Notes under the pieces: model-generated | Databases searched by the model: none | The model's input: the letters and a program-made list of their open reading frames with translations, nothing else | What the model was told of the DNA's origin: nothing | Shown: positions 21,439-27,738 of the stretch, in pieces | Layout: the number at the start of each line of letters is the position of its first letter | Numbering within the stretch: the stretch's first letter is position 1 | Program-made: the position numbers and the translations under genes | Virus record (IMG/VR): IMGVR_UViG_3300032236_000146 | Location: 1 to 32,403 of that record | DNA: 32,403 bases | Strand: one strand, 5' to 3' | Source: a virus

Positions 21439-22017
21439 TTATAAATGTGCTTTTTTAGCCGTAAATAAAGCAGTTATTGCAGGGTTGATTAAATCCTTGT
21501 TTAGTTTATGAAGTTCGCTTAATTCGGCTAAATTATCGCAAGAATCAATAGCAATCGTTAAGTCGGTAATGTTTTTATGTTTTTTAACAAATGCTGGTAA
21601 ACTTGGAGCCTTAAATTGCGGTTTTTCTTTTTCCCCTGCTGCATCAGTATCTTTGTCCGAAACTACTCCGAGAATTGAACTTAAACAGTAACGTCTAAAA
21701 TAGGTTATCCCACTACCGATTGCCTGAAAATCATTCATACCTTTTAAACTTGTTGCAGGTATATCGCAATAACTTTCTAAATACTCACCACTTTTAGTGT
21801 GGAATAAAATTGTTCTTAATCCTGTTCCTTCTAACATTTGAGTAAACCCTAAATTATTTTTTTTAAGAATTGGGTTAATTACTTCTAAGATTTGTGGTAA
21901 GTCAGCGTAGGTATAACCGTAGCCAGTTGTCCCTTTATGAATGACTGGGCATTCTTGCTGAAAGTCCGCTAATGCCTTAAAAATGTTAATAAGGCTTTTT
22001 GGTTGTAATTCGTTCAT
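21439..22017 (-). CDS. erf: ERF-family single-strand annealing protein
   Basis: This 192-residue protein has the ERF pattern: an N-terminal helix, GYGYTYADLPQILEVINPIL, a strand pair with LRTILFHTKSGEYLES, and the hallmark GSGITYFRRYCLSSILGVVS followed by acidic DKDTDAAGE. ERF proteins anneal single strands during phage recombination and circularise incoming DNA. It goes with the SSB-like, NinG-like and exonuclease proteins in a recombination-dependent replication set. Confidence 0.92.
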   Translation of the reverse strand: MNELQPKSLINIFKALADFQQECPVIHKGTTGYGYTYADLPQILEVINPILKKNNLGFTQMLEGTGLRTILFHTKSGEYLESYCDIPATSLKGMNDFQAIGSGITYFRRYCLSSILGVVSDKDTDAAGEKEKPQFKAPSLPAFVKKHKNITDLTIAIDSCDNLAELSELHKLNKDLINPAITALFTAKKAHL

Positions 22018-22070
22018 AGCTTATGTTTTGGTTAATTAATAATTAAAAATAATACCTTTTTGTGAATAAA

Positions 22071-22409
22071 TCAAATAATTTCAATTAATTTTTTTATTTC
22101 TTCTTGGTAGTCATTATCGTATTTTAAACTTAGCACTTCATCTATGGTTTGTATTGCGTGAATTATGCTAGTGTGGTCACGATGGAACATTCTACCAATC
22201 TCTTTTAGGGTTAACCCAGTTCTACGTCTTAATAAATACATAGAAATAAATCTAGCTTTAACAAAACCTCTTAGTCTGCTTTTGCCTTTTACTTGAATTG
22301 GGGTTAGTCCGTAGAAATCGCAAACATCATTTATTATTTGATTTGCGTGTTTTTGTTCGTTGTAGAGTAATTTGTTCATCGTTCTGCTTGGTGCGGTCCA
22401 GTAGCTCAT
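22071..22409 (-). CDS. DnaA domain IV-only DNA-binding protein
   Basis: This 112-residue protein contains only the C-terminal DNA-binding domain of DnaA: a basic loop GKSRLRGFVKARFISMYLLR (42-61), then TLKEIGRMFHRDHTSIIHAI with the DnaA signature RDHTSIIHA at 77-85. The AAA+ ATPase part is absent. It could bind DnaA boxes at the phage origin or compete with host DnaA. The start is ATG 22409, with MNKLL at 22379 as an alternative; both overlap the coiled-coil ORF upstream. Confidence 0.88.
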   Translation of the reverse strand: MSYWTAPSRTMNKLLYNEQKHANQIINDVCDFYGLTPIQVKGKSRLRGFVKARFISMYLLRRRTGLTLKEIGRMFHRDHTSIIHAIQTIDEVLSLKYDNDYQEEIKKLIEII

Positions 22410-22506
22410 ATTGTAGTTGTTTTATTTTGTTGCGTAACATTTCATTTTCTATTTCTAATATCTGAATTTCTCGTATTAATGCGTGTTTATTGTCTATATA
22501 GCTCAT
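22327..22506 (-). CDS. Small coiled-coil ORF (59 aa) overlapping the DnaA-like gene
   Basis: It begins MSYIDNKHALIREIQILEIE and continues as a leucine-zipper-like helix (NEMLRNKIKQLQYELL) with a basic tail. Its ATG overlaps the previous gene's TGA (ATGA), supporting translation. It overlaps the DnaA-like start by 83 bases in another frame, which is a long overlap. It could alternatively be a leader for that gene. Confidence 0.45.
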   Translation of the reverse strand: MSYIDNKHALIREIQILEIENEMLRNKIKQLQYELLDRTKQNDEQITLQRTKTRKSNNK

Positions 22507-22796
22507 AAAAAAGTATTTATTGGTAACATAAATTGGTCAGTAATTTCGTACAAATCCAAGATTAACCAATGATAGCTTTTAAGTATTCGCTTTTGCACTA
22601 GGTTCATTCTAGCAATCTTTATAAGGATGTCCTCCTCTTTTTGCATTAAACGAATTGGGTCTTCCATTGTTCCTTGTCTCCATTTGGCTAAATCCTTTTC
22701 GAATAATGTTTGTCTAGCTTGTGCAGACTTAAGCAACTCTAATAAACAAGCTGCTCTTTTGTGTAGTTTTAATTGTTTTCCTTGATAAATTAGCAT
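22503..22796 (-). CDS. Helical early protein (97 aa), unknown
   Basis: This 97-residue, mostly helical, basic protein contains AACLLELLKSAQARQTLFEK and KEEDILIKIARMNLVQKRIL. No family recognised. It lies between a 76-residue small protein and the coiled-coil ORF, to which it is coupled by ATGA. Confidence 0.6.
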   Translation of the reverse strand: MLIYQGKQLKLHKRAACLLELLKSAQARQTLFEKDLAKWRQGTMEDPIRLMQKEEDILIKIARMNLVQKRILKSYHWLILDLYEITDQFMLPINTFL

Positions 22797-22807
22797 AACA
22801 TTTGGTT

Positions 22808-23038
22808 TTATTTGTTTTGATTAAGTTCAGTAATATTTATTTTTTCAATTTTATAAGTAGAAAAATAATAATCCTCTGCATCTTGTTCTGAACAAGGAAT
22901 TCTATCACTTATATAAGCCTCTATTATCTGCTCTTTTTCTTTAAATGTTAGTTCTTTCAGTTTTAATAATAATTCTTTGTTGAATACTATTGGGTTCATT
23001 TCAATATATTCAATTAATTCTTGCATTGCTGTTTTCAT
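22808..23038 (-). CDS. Small early protein (76 aa), MKTAMQEL family
   Basis: It begins MKTAMQELIEYIEMNPIVFN and ends ELNQNK. The first 24 bases are identical to the start of the ORF at 18050-18229, and layout matches the protein at 17573-17803. The core has KEKEQIIEAYISDRIPCSEQ and an acidic aromatic stretch DAEDYYFSTY. Family members recur in Bacteroidota phages; role unknown. Confidence 0.7.
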   Translation of the reverse strand: MKTAMQELIEYIEMNPIVFNKELLLKLKELTFKEKEQIIEAYISDRIPCSEQDAEDYYFSTYKIEKINITELNQNK

Positions 23039-23048
23039 AGTATTAATT

Positions 23049-23162
23049 TTAAAGGTTACCTACTAAGCAGCCTATTATTAGGCATACAATAAAAATAATT
23101 ACTCCTGTTACAGTTGATACGCTTGAATCAATGTACTCTTTGTTTTGTTGTTTCCAGTTCAT
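23049..23162 (-). CDS. Small membrane protein (37 aa)
   Basis: It begins MNWKQQNKEYIDSSVSTVTG and continues as one hydrophobic helix (VIIFIVCLIIGCLVG). It lies between two other small early genes with 10-base gaps. Probably an inner-membrane peptide; function unknown. Confidence 0.5.
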   Translation of the reverse strand: MNWKQQNKEYIDSSVSTVTGVIIFIVCLIIGCLVGNL

Positions 23163-23172
23163 AGTGTTTGGT

Positions 23173-23346
23173 TTAAAGTGATTGTAATTTGGTTTTTAAT
23201 TCGATTAATTCTTCTCTTTCGTTAACATACATAGAAATAAGTTCTACGCTTTTAAATGTTTCAATAAGTCTTTCTATTACGATAATTCTAGCACTAATAC
23301 CTTCAATTAATTGGTATTGATCTTTGGTTGTAATTTCTAAGTTCAT
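23173..23346 (-). CDS. Small helical early protein (57 aa)
   Basis: It begins MNLEITTKDQYQLIEGISAR and continues with RIIVIERLIETFK and an acidic helix EREELIELKTKLQSL, a helical hairpin shape. It fills the space between the 70-residue gene and the 37-residue membrane peptide. No family recognised. Confidence 0.55.
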   Translation of the reverse strand: MNLEITTKDQYQLIEGISARIIVIERLIETFKSVELISMYVNEREELIELKTKLQSL

Positions 23347-23357
23347 AGCTTTTTAGT

Positions 23358-23570
23358 TTAAGGTTTAAAAAATATATCATTTGTACGAACTGCTATTTTA
23401 TGACCAGATTTATAATTTGCACAATCTTCTAATAATTCAACAACATGAGTGCCATCATCTTGATAAAATAAATAATTCGCTTTGCAAGAATGTGGAGTAG
23501 TTATAATTTCTCTACCTCCATAATGTCTAATGCTTTTGTAAGTATAAAGCATTACGTTTACTTGTTTCAT
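23358..23570 (-). CDS. First early gene after the noncoding block (70 aa), unknown
   Basis: This 70-residue protein has alternating strands (MLYTYKSIRHYGG, REIITTPHSCKANYLFYQ, HKIAVRTNDIFF) and looks like a small beta-barrel. As the first gene downstream of the putative origin/control region it should be among the earliest transcribed. No family recognised. Confidence 0.6.
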   Translation of the reverse strand: MKQVNVMLYTYKSIRHYGGREIITTPHSCKANYLFYQDDGTHVVELLEDCANYKSGHKIAVRTNDIFFKP

Positions 23571-23614
23571 AGTTTTTTGGTTTGTTTAATAAATCGAAAT
23601 TCGTTCTTTTTTAT

Positions 23615-23623
23615 TTATCCACC
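23615..23623 (+). promoter_or_regulatory. DnaA-box-like site TTATCCACC
   Basis: It differs from the consensus TTATNCACA only at the last base. A second one-mismatch site, TTTTTCACA, is at 23640-23648. They are on the same strand, 25 bases apart. Confidence 0.4.
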
Positions 23624-23746
23624 AAACTTTTTAACAAGTTTTTTCACAATTATTTAAAATAAATTAAAAAAAGCCGTTTATCAATCAATAAAATGGCATT
23701 TATCGCTCAAATAGCGTATATCTACGAATAAAATCGTATGCATATA

Positions 23747-23780
23747 CATATAATGTGTCATAAAAGGGACATATTATATG
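23747..23780. repeat. Imperfect inverted repeat in the noncoding block
   Basis: CATATAATGTGTC and GACATATTATATG (13 bases each, one mismatch that is a G-T pair in RNA) flank an 8-base spacer. It lies next to small hairpins CGCT...AGCG (about 23704-23716) and TACGA...TCGTA (23723-23738). Confidence 0.75.
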
Positions 23781-23788
23781 CAATAGCA

Positions 23789-23802
23789 TCCCTTATAAGG
23801 GA
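23789..23802. repeat. Perfect 14-bp palindrome TCCCTTATAAGGGA
   Basis: A gap-free palindrome suited to binding a symmetric protein dimer. Part of it (AAGGGACAT) recurs within the inverted repeat just upstream. Confidence 0.8.
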
Positions 23803-23807
23803 CATTA

Positions 23808-23861
23808 TGTTCACGAATATAACTTGTTCACGAATACGTAAACAGAAGGAAAATGTGAACA
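23808..23861. repeat. Iteron-like repeats TGTTCACGAATA
   Basis: TGTTCACGAATA occurs at 23808-23819 and 23825-23836, 17 bases apart. A partial inverted copy (GTGAACA) lies at 23855-23861, forming TTGTTCAC/GTGAACAA with the second. A half copy ACGAATA is at 23724-23730. Direct repeats with near-two-turn spacing are typical of initiator binding sites. Confidence 0.65.
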
Positions 23862-23922
23862 ATATGTAAAGCTATACCTTTACCATAGGGGGTAAATAGT
23901 AAAGGGTGAGCTTGACCAAACC

Positions 23923-23950
23923 TGTTACATATTTTTATATAATTGTAACA
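23923..23950. repeat. Operator-like inverted repeat TGTTACA-N14-TGTAACA
   Basis: This is a perfect 7-base inverted repeat with a 14-base AT-only spacer. The 28-base span suits binding of an HTH dimer. Candidate binders are the small HTH proteins of the early region. Confidence 0.55.
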
Positions 23951-23953
23951 AAT

Positions 23954-23981
23954 GTCCAGTTTTTTATATTAAAAACTAGAC
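23954..23981 (-). terminator. Stem-loop after the DUF1003 gene
   Basis: GTCTAGTTTTT pairs with AAAAAACTGGAC (about 11 pairs, one G-T) 3 bases after the DUF1003 stop. It ends the transcript but lacks a clean T-run after the stem, so the T-rich left arm or a protein may assist. Confidence 0.5.
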
Positions 23982-23984
23982 AAA

Positions 23985-24410
23985 TTAATTAGCGTAAAAA
24001 TCAAAATAATCATCATCATCAACATCCTCTAAAATAGCCAATATTCGGTCTAATTTCTCGGTTTCTAGCTTGTATAGCTGGATTTGTAAGTCCTCAATTT
24101 CCTTTTTGGCTTGTAGGTTCACTTGGTAATCATGCTCTGCGTGTTCCCTATCTCTTTGGCTTTGTCTGTTTTGAGACATCATAATAATAGGAGCAGCGTA
24201 TGCGGCTTGAGTTGAAAAAATAAGATTTAATAAAATAAATGGGTAAGGGTCCCAATGTTGCACAAAACCAACGATATTTAGTATCATCCAAACTAATACG
24301 ATTATAGTCTGCCAAATAATAAAAGTCCACGACCCCATTCCGTTTGCTACTGCATCTGCTATCTTATCACCAAAGCTAGATTGCTCTTTATGTTTTTTGT
24401 GCCAATTCAT
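23985..24410 (-). CDS. DUF1003 membrane protein (moron-like)
   Basis: A 141-residue protein from ATG 24410; a TTG two codons earlier is possible but overlaps the promoter box. It has the DUF1003 pattern: GSWTFIIWQTIIVLVWMILN, DPYPFILLNLIFSTQAAYAA and PIIMMSQNRQSQRDREHAEH, giving two membrane helices followed by a cytoplasmic coiled coil and a very acidic end. The family is widespread in bacterial chromosomes, not a usual phage gene. It stands alone between hairpins with its own TATCTTTG box, so it may be expressed independently and alter the host membrane. Function of the family is not established. Confidence 0.85.
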   Translation of the reverse strand: MNWHKKHKEQSSFGDKIADAVANGMGSWTFIIWQTIIVLVWMILNIVGFVQHWDPYPFILLNLIFSTQAAYAAPIIMMSQNRQSQRDREHAEHDYQVNLQAKKEIEDLQIQLYKLETEKLDRILAILEDVDDDDYFDFYAN

Positions 24411-24413
24411 ACC

Positions 24414-24421
24414 CAAAGATA
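24414..24421 (-). promoter_or_regulatory. Promoter box TATCTTTG before DUF1003 gene
   Basis: This TAnnTTTG match is 3 bases before the ATG at 24410 and directly after a terminator. The transcript would be nearly leaderless. Confidence 0.42.
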
Positions 24422-24422
24422 T

Positions 24423-24454
24423 AAAAAAAGGGAGGCAACTAAAAAGAAGCCTCC
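24423..24454 (-). terminator. Terminator upstream of DUF1003 gene
   Basis: GGAGGC/GCCTCC stem with a 12-base loop followed by C and seven T on the minus strand. It isolates the DUF1003 promoter from upstream transcription. The space from 24455 to 24514 between the two terminators holds nothing I can identify. Confidence 0.75.
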
Positions 24455-24514
24455 GTTAAACATTTATTTATTGCTATGAATCAGGACTAAGTTAAAAGTA
24501 ATTATTGATAAAAC

Positions 24515-24545
24515 AAAAAACCCCTTAGTTTTTTACACTAAGGGG
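24515..24545 (-). terminator. Strong terminator after the HExxH gene
   Basis: Nine-pair perfect stem CCCCTTAGT/ACTAAGGGG with a 7-base loop, followed by six T on the minus strand. It ends the lysis/nucleotide-metabolism transcript. Confidence 0.9.
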
Positions 24546-24584
24546 AACCACCAACTATGAAAACAACGTAACAAAGATACCTTT

Positions 24585-24854
24585 TTATTTAGAGCCGTCT
24601 TGAAGGGGTAAATGCTTACTGTTGTCCACTTTTCGATAACCCATTCTCCATAATAATTTAGTCAAAATAACACTTTGCCTAATGGTTTCTTCTTCGCTAT
24701 GTTCTGGATTAAGTAGGTGATGGCACTCGTGAAATAATATTTCAAATTCCTTTCTTCCCTTTAATCGTGGGTCAATATATATAATACCATCACTTTCGGC
24801 TATACCGTGTGCCTGTTCTCTGCCCAATTTTTTATATATAACTTTTATTTTCAT
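24585..24854 (-). CDS. Small HExxH metalloprotease-like protein (89 aa)
   Basis: This 89-residue protein has HECHH at 42-46, the zinc-binding HExxH motif, followed by an acidic EHSEEE segment (51-56) that could give the third ligand. The strand GIIYIDPRLKG before the helix is typical of minimal zincins such as ImmA/IrrE or SprT-like proteins. It is short for an active protease and has no substrate-binding extension. It could cleave a host regulator or be a metal-binding remnant. It overlaps the preceding gene as ATGA. Confidence 0.65.
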   Translation of the reverse strand: MKIKVIYKKLGREQAHGIAESDGIIYIDPRLKGRKEFEILFHECHHLLNPEHSEEETIRQSVILTKLLWRMGYRKVDNSKHLPLQDGSK

Positions 24855-25042
24855 GCTTTTAGAGATAATTCATCTGGTCTTGGTTCACTTGCAATAAATT
24901 TATTCCCACCTCTAATTTTAGCTAGTGCCGCACGAATTTGCTTTTCTAGACTATGTAAGCTGCTTAAATTAGCAACTAATATTTCTTCTTGTTCTTGTAA
25001 TGTCATTTTATTAAAGCCACGAGGCAGTTTAAGTTTAAGCAT
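24851..25042 (-). CDS. Small helical protein (63 aa), unknown
   Basis: This 63-residue protein is mostly helix (KMTLQEQEEILVANLSSLHS, EKQIRAALAKI) with a polar end. No family recognised. It overlaps the HNH gene by 8 bases upstream and the HExxH gene by 4 bases downstream. Confidence 0.55.
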   Translation of the reverse strand: MLKLKLPRGFNKMTLQEQEEILVANLSSLHSLEKQIRAALAKIRGGNKFIASEPRPDELSLKA

Positions 25043-25538
25043 ATATTAAATTTGTATTATTCTTATTTTTATTAATTATTTTAGCCGCTAAATTTTTATA
25101 ATTATATCCTAATATTTCAGCAGCTTCTTTTAATGAATCATAAAATATACCTGTTTCAGTATTTAATACAATTTTAGACTTTAATTTCCCATATTTTGAA
25201 ATAAAATCTTTTTGCTTATTACTTACAAATCTTAATTTATTATCCCAAGCGTGTTGATTATTTTGTTTTGAAGTACACCATTCTAAATTTTCAACCCTAT
25301 TATCTGTTTTTATACCGTTTTTATGGTTTACTTGTGGCAAATTATTTTCATTATTAATAAAGGTTTGAGCAACTAATCTATGCATTCTTTTAGTATAACT
25401 TTTACCATTTTTACATAAACTTAATTGTCTGTATCCATCAGTATCAAATACTGGTTTTAACCATGTATTAGTTTTATGATTAAATACTTCCCCATTTTCT
25501 GTAATTGAATAATTTTCAAAATCTTTTATTGTTTTCAT
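25035..25538 (-). CDS. NUMOD4-HNH homing endonuclease
   Basis: A 167-residue protein from ATG 25538, which lies one base after the upstream stop; an earlier ATG at 25595 would overlap that gene by 56 bases and precede the domain. The N-terminus is NUMOD4-like (FENYSITENGEVFNHKT). The centre is an HNH_3 core (RMHRLVAQTFINNENNLPQV, then NHKNGIKTDNRVENLEW). A C-terminal NUMOD1-like segment (YDSLKEAAEILGYNYKNL) binds DNA. Probably a free-standing mobile endonuclease inserted in the operon; no intron signs seen. Confidence 0.88.
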   Translation of the reverse strand: MKTIKDFENYSITENGEVFNHKTNTWLKPVFDTDGYRQLSLCKNGKSYTKRMHRLVAQTFINNENNLPQVNHKNGIKTDNRVENLEWCTSKQNNQHAWDNKLRFVSNKQKDFISKYGKLKSKIVLNTETGIFYDSLKEAAEILGYNYKNLAAKIINKNKNNTNLIYA

Positions 25539-25539
25539 T

Positions 25540-25740
25540 TTAGTATACTTTATCGTTTTGAATTTCCTCAAGTTTCTTAAGGTAAAGGATAGCATCCTGT
25601 AATTCTTCTCGCAAATGTACCAACCATTCGGAAGTTGTCAAATCTTTTCTGTCTAAAGTTGTTCCATAAGTGTCAAAACCCTTACGCTCTCTATCTTGTA
25701 GGTCTTCTATTACTTCGGTTAATATTTTTGATTGTTTCAT
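25540..25740 (-). CDS. Small MazG-like/nucleotide-metabolism protein (66 aa)
   Basis: This 66-residue protein contains ERKGFDTYGTTLDRKDLTTS and then REELQDAILYLKKL, an EExxD-type metal-binding helix seen in MazG-like NTP pyrophosphohydrolases. It is about one unit of such a fold, so it would need to dimerise to be active. It starts inside the TAATG overlap with the exonuclease gene. The enzymatic role is inferred. Confidence 0.6.
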   Translation of the reverse strand: MKQSKILTEVIEDLQDRERKGFDTYGTTLDRKDLTTSEWLVHLREELQDAILYLKKLEEIQNDKVY

Positions 25741-26474
25741 TATTTGTCAATTTTAGTGGTGAATTTACCGCAAGTATTACAACGATATTGAATTTTCTTT
25801 ACCCCAGTTGCAGAAACCATTTTCTTAGACCTTATTAATTCATCGCTACCACATTCACCGCAACTACCTCTATCTTCTCCAAATACAACCCCATAATGCG
25901 TTTTAGTTGGAATATGGTTGTTTAATTCTTTGTGAACTTTCTCCAAAAGGATGACATCCATCTTGCAATACTTAATCATTTTATCCATAGCTACTTTGTC
26001 TTTATTCAAGACAATATCTTTCCATAAATCGTAATTGGTATGAATCTTTTGACCAATACCCAAATATTTAGCTATGTAGTTAAGTTTATTAGAATTGAAT
26101 TTAAACTTAGAACGAGCAACCTTTAAGGTGTCAATTGTAACGTAAGTAGGGAACATTTCTATCCTGTGAAATAGGCATCTAGTTCTAATCCATGCAAGGT
26201 CAAACTTATCGCCATTATGTCCTACTAATTCATCAGCCTCATTTGCAACTTTAATAAATTGCTGAAGCATCTTTTTGTCGTTCTGCTTTGAATCCCAATA
26301 AAGTGCGTGTGTTTCTTTATCTTCTTCCCATTTGTAACAGATACAAATGATTGCTCTTTCTTTAATAATGCTTTCTGTGGTAATATTTAATTTATACCCA
26401 GCAGTCCAGAAAAAGCCGATGTTAGGCGAAGTTTCTATATCAAAATAGAGCCTTCTGCGTTTTGTTGTTGTCAT
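25740..26474 (-). CDS. RNase H-like 3'-5' exonuclease with C-terminal zinc ribbon
   Basis: This 244-residue protein is a DEDDy exonuclease like the DnaQ/PolB exonuclease domain. FDIETS gives Asp12 and Glu14, GHNGDKFDLAWI gives Asp92, and YCKMDVILL gives Tyr169 and Asp173. The last 45 residues form a zinc ribbon (C205, C208, C232, C235). There is no polymerase in the genome, so it probably serves recombination, repair or host DNA breakdown rather than proofreading. It shares TAATG with the next gene. Confidence 0.85.
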   Translation of the reverse strand: MTTTKRRRLYFDIETSPNIGFFWTAGYKLNITTESIIKERAIICICYKWEEDKETHALYWDSKQNDKKMLQQFIKVANEADELVGHNGDKFDLAWIRTRCLFHRIEMFPTYVTIDTLKVARSKFKFNSNKLNYIAKYLGIGQKIHTNYDLWKDIVLNKDKVAMDKMIKYCKMDVILLEKVHKELNNHIPTKTHYGVVFGEDRGSCGECGSDELIRSKKMVSATGVKKIQYRCNTCGKFTTKIDK

Positions 26475-26492
26475 TATGTTGGTGTTAGTTTT

Positions 26493-27098
26493 TTATGCTA
26501 TTGAATCTCGAATTAAATCTGCTTCAGCCTCTCTCCTTAATACAAGCCCATCCATTCCTCGCTGCTCCCAAAGTCTTTTACTTTTTTCTATCTCCTCTGC
26601 AATGCCATGATAATCTTGTTTAGCAACCAACGGAACTATCGCTTTCATTTCTACTCTTGAATCTCCAGCTAAACTATTACCCCTATTATAAACCATAGAC
26701 ACTAACGCTCCTTGAGTGTCCTCATTTAAGTGAATCATATCAGGATAGATTTCTAAAGTTGCCTTATAAAATCTAGGTATTGAACTTTTAACGAAAACAT
26801 CATATGCTATATTGTATGGGATGCGAACATTTAAAACTTCTCCTTTAATCATTGATTTTGCCTTTTCACCTTTTAATCCGCACAAAGGACGTAAAGCATT
26901 AACAAAATTTAAGTTTAAACTTGGTGACCAATCAGCTAAAAATTGTTTTTCAGTATTATATCCCAAATCATATCCAATTCCCAACGTTGCACCAGATTCT
27001 CCACCTGGCCAAGTTACTTTTTGTAAGGCGCGATTATAATATTCTTTGCCTCCAACCTCAAATTGGATTATTAGTTCTATAGATTTACGAGATATCAT
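26493..27098 (-). CDS. Endolysin, lysozyme/pesticin-like
   Basis: This 201-residue protein fits the lysozyme superfamily: the candidate catalytic Glu14 in IIQFEVGGKEYY, the beta-hairpin ATLGIGYDLGYNTEKQF, and later GALVSMVYNRGNSL, typical of GH24/pesticin-like enzymes. It would cut peptidoglycan at lysis. No signal peptide is visible, so it needs the holin. Its start overlaps the GIY-YIG gene by 14 bases. Confidence 0.85.
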   Translation of the reverse strand: MISRKSIELIIQFEVGGKEYYNRALQKVTWPGGESGATLGIGYDLGYNTEKQFLADWSPSLNLNFVNALRPLCGLKGEKAKSMIKGEVLNVRIPYNIAYDVFVKSSIPRFYKATLEIYPDMIHLNEDTQGALVSMVYNRGNSLAGDSRVEMKAIVPLVAKQDYHGIAEEIEKSKRLWEQRGMDGLVLRREAEADLIRDSIA

Positions 27099-27738
27099 TC
27101 CTTTTAATTTTTGCTCTTTGTTGTGTTCCTTTCATTTTTTCTTTAATAAATTCAGCCTTTCCTTGTTCTTGCCACATTTTTAAAGATATTTCTTTGCATT
27201 TTAATTTAGTTTCTTCGCTATGCTTTTTACCTAAATTATATTGTCTTAATTTTTCTTTAGTTTCTTCCGAACAAGGTTTGCCTTTTCTACCTTTTAATGC
27301 TAAACTAATTTTTTTTCTTGTTTCTTCACTTGCTACATAATTACTGTGCTTACCTTTTAAAGACTCTTTCATTTTTTCTTTAAATTCTGGATTAGCCCAT
27401 CTATTTTTAGCGTTTTCTTTTAGTTTTTCTCTATAAGAATCACCTCTAATAATACCTTTTTGTCCTTGTCCACCATCTGTTAAATTAACTAAAATGCCAT
27501 TACCCAAGTTTTTTCTACCATATAAACTTATAAATTCTTTTTCCTTTTCTAATGCCAAATCGTAATCTAAATCATCAATTAATATTTCAACTTCATATTC
27601 AGTCTTAAAAACAATATTTTTCCAAAAGTTATTTCTATTTCTTACAGTAAAAGCCCGTTTATAATTATCGCTACCACCTATACCTATATAAAAAGGCTCG
27701 TTTTTATCAAGTCTAATATGTCGATAAACGTATGCCAT
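27085..27738 (-). CDS. GIY-YIG homing endonuclease with NUMOD3 repeats
   Basis: This is a 217-residue protein. The N-terminal GIY-YIG-like domain has VYRHIRLDKNEPFYIGIG and ALEKEKEFISLYG with a Glu for metal binding. The C-terminal half has three NUMOD3-like DNA-binding repeats (KGKHSNYVASEETRKKIS, GKPCSEETKEKLR, GKKHSEETKLKCK). It interrupts the lysis cassette between holin-like genes and endolysin, sharing 14 bases with the endolysin start. Likely a selfish free-standing endonuclease. Confidence 0.88.
   Translation of the reverse strand: MAYVYRHIRLDKNEPFYIGIGGSDNYKRAFTVRNRNNFWKNIVFKTEYEVEILIDDLDYDLALEKEKEFISLYGRKNLGNGILVNLTDGGQGQKGIIRGDSYREKLKENAKNRWANPEFKEKMKESLKGKHSNYVASEETRKKISLALKGRKGKPCSEETKEKLRQYNLGKKHSEETKLKCKEISLKMWQEQGKAEFIKEKMKGTQQRAKIKRNDIS

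Larger units (their letters stand above)
23571..23984. other. 414-bp noncoding block, candidate origin and early control region
   Basis: This is the only large gene-free stretch in the genome. It holds two iteron-like direct repeats, an inverted third copy, a 14-base perfect palindrome, a 13-base imperfect inverted repeat, two smaller hairpins, a 7-base inverted repeat with 14-base spacing, and two near-matches to DnaA boxes (TTATCCACC at 23615, TTTTTCACA at 23640). It lies upstream of the early genes, which include a DnaA-domain protein. Origin, partition site or repressor operator region are all possible; I favour the origin. Confidence 0.6.

Noticed and set aside
23747-23861. CRISPR-like array in the repeat block
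   Set aside because: Repeats are short, only two direct copies, 5-base spacer between them, and different palindromes are mixed. It does not fit a CRISPR array.
23753-23869. Plus-strand 38-residue ORF (MCHKRDILYAIAS...) in the noncoding block
   Set aside because: It runs across the palindrome and iterons, is the only plus-strand candidate in a gap, and its residues follow the repeats. More likely chance.
24148-24330. Minus-strand 60-residue ORF within the DUF1003 gene
   Set aside because: Alternative frame of a well-supported gene.
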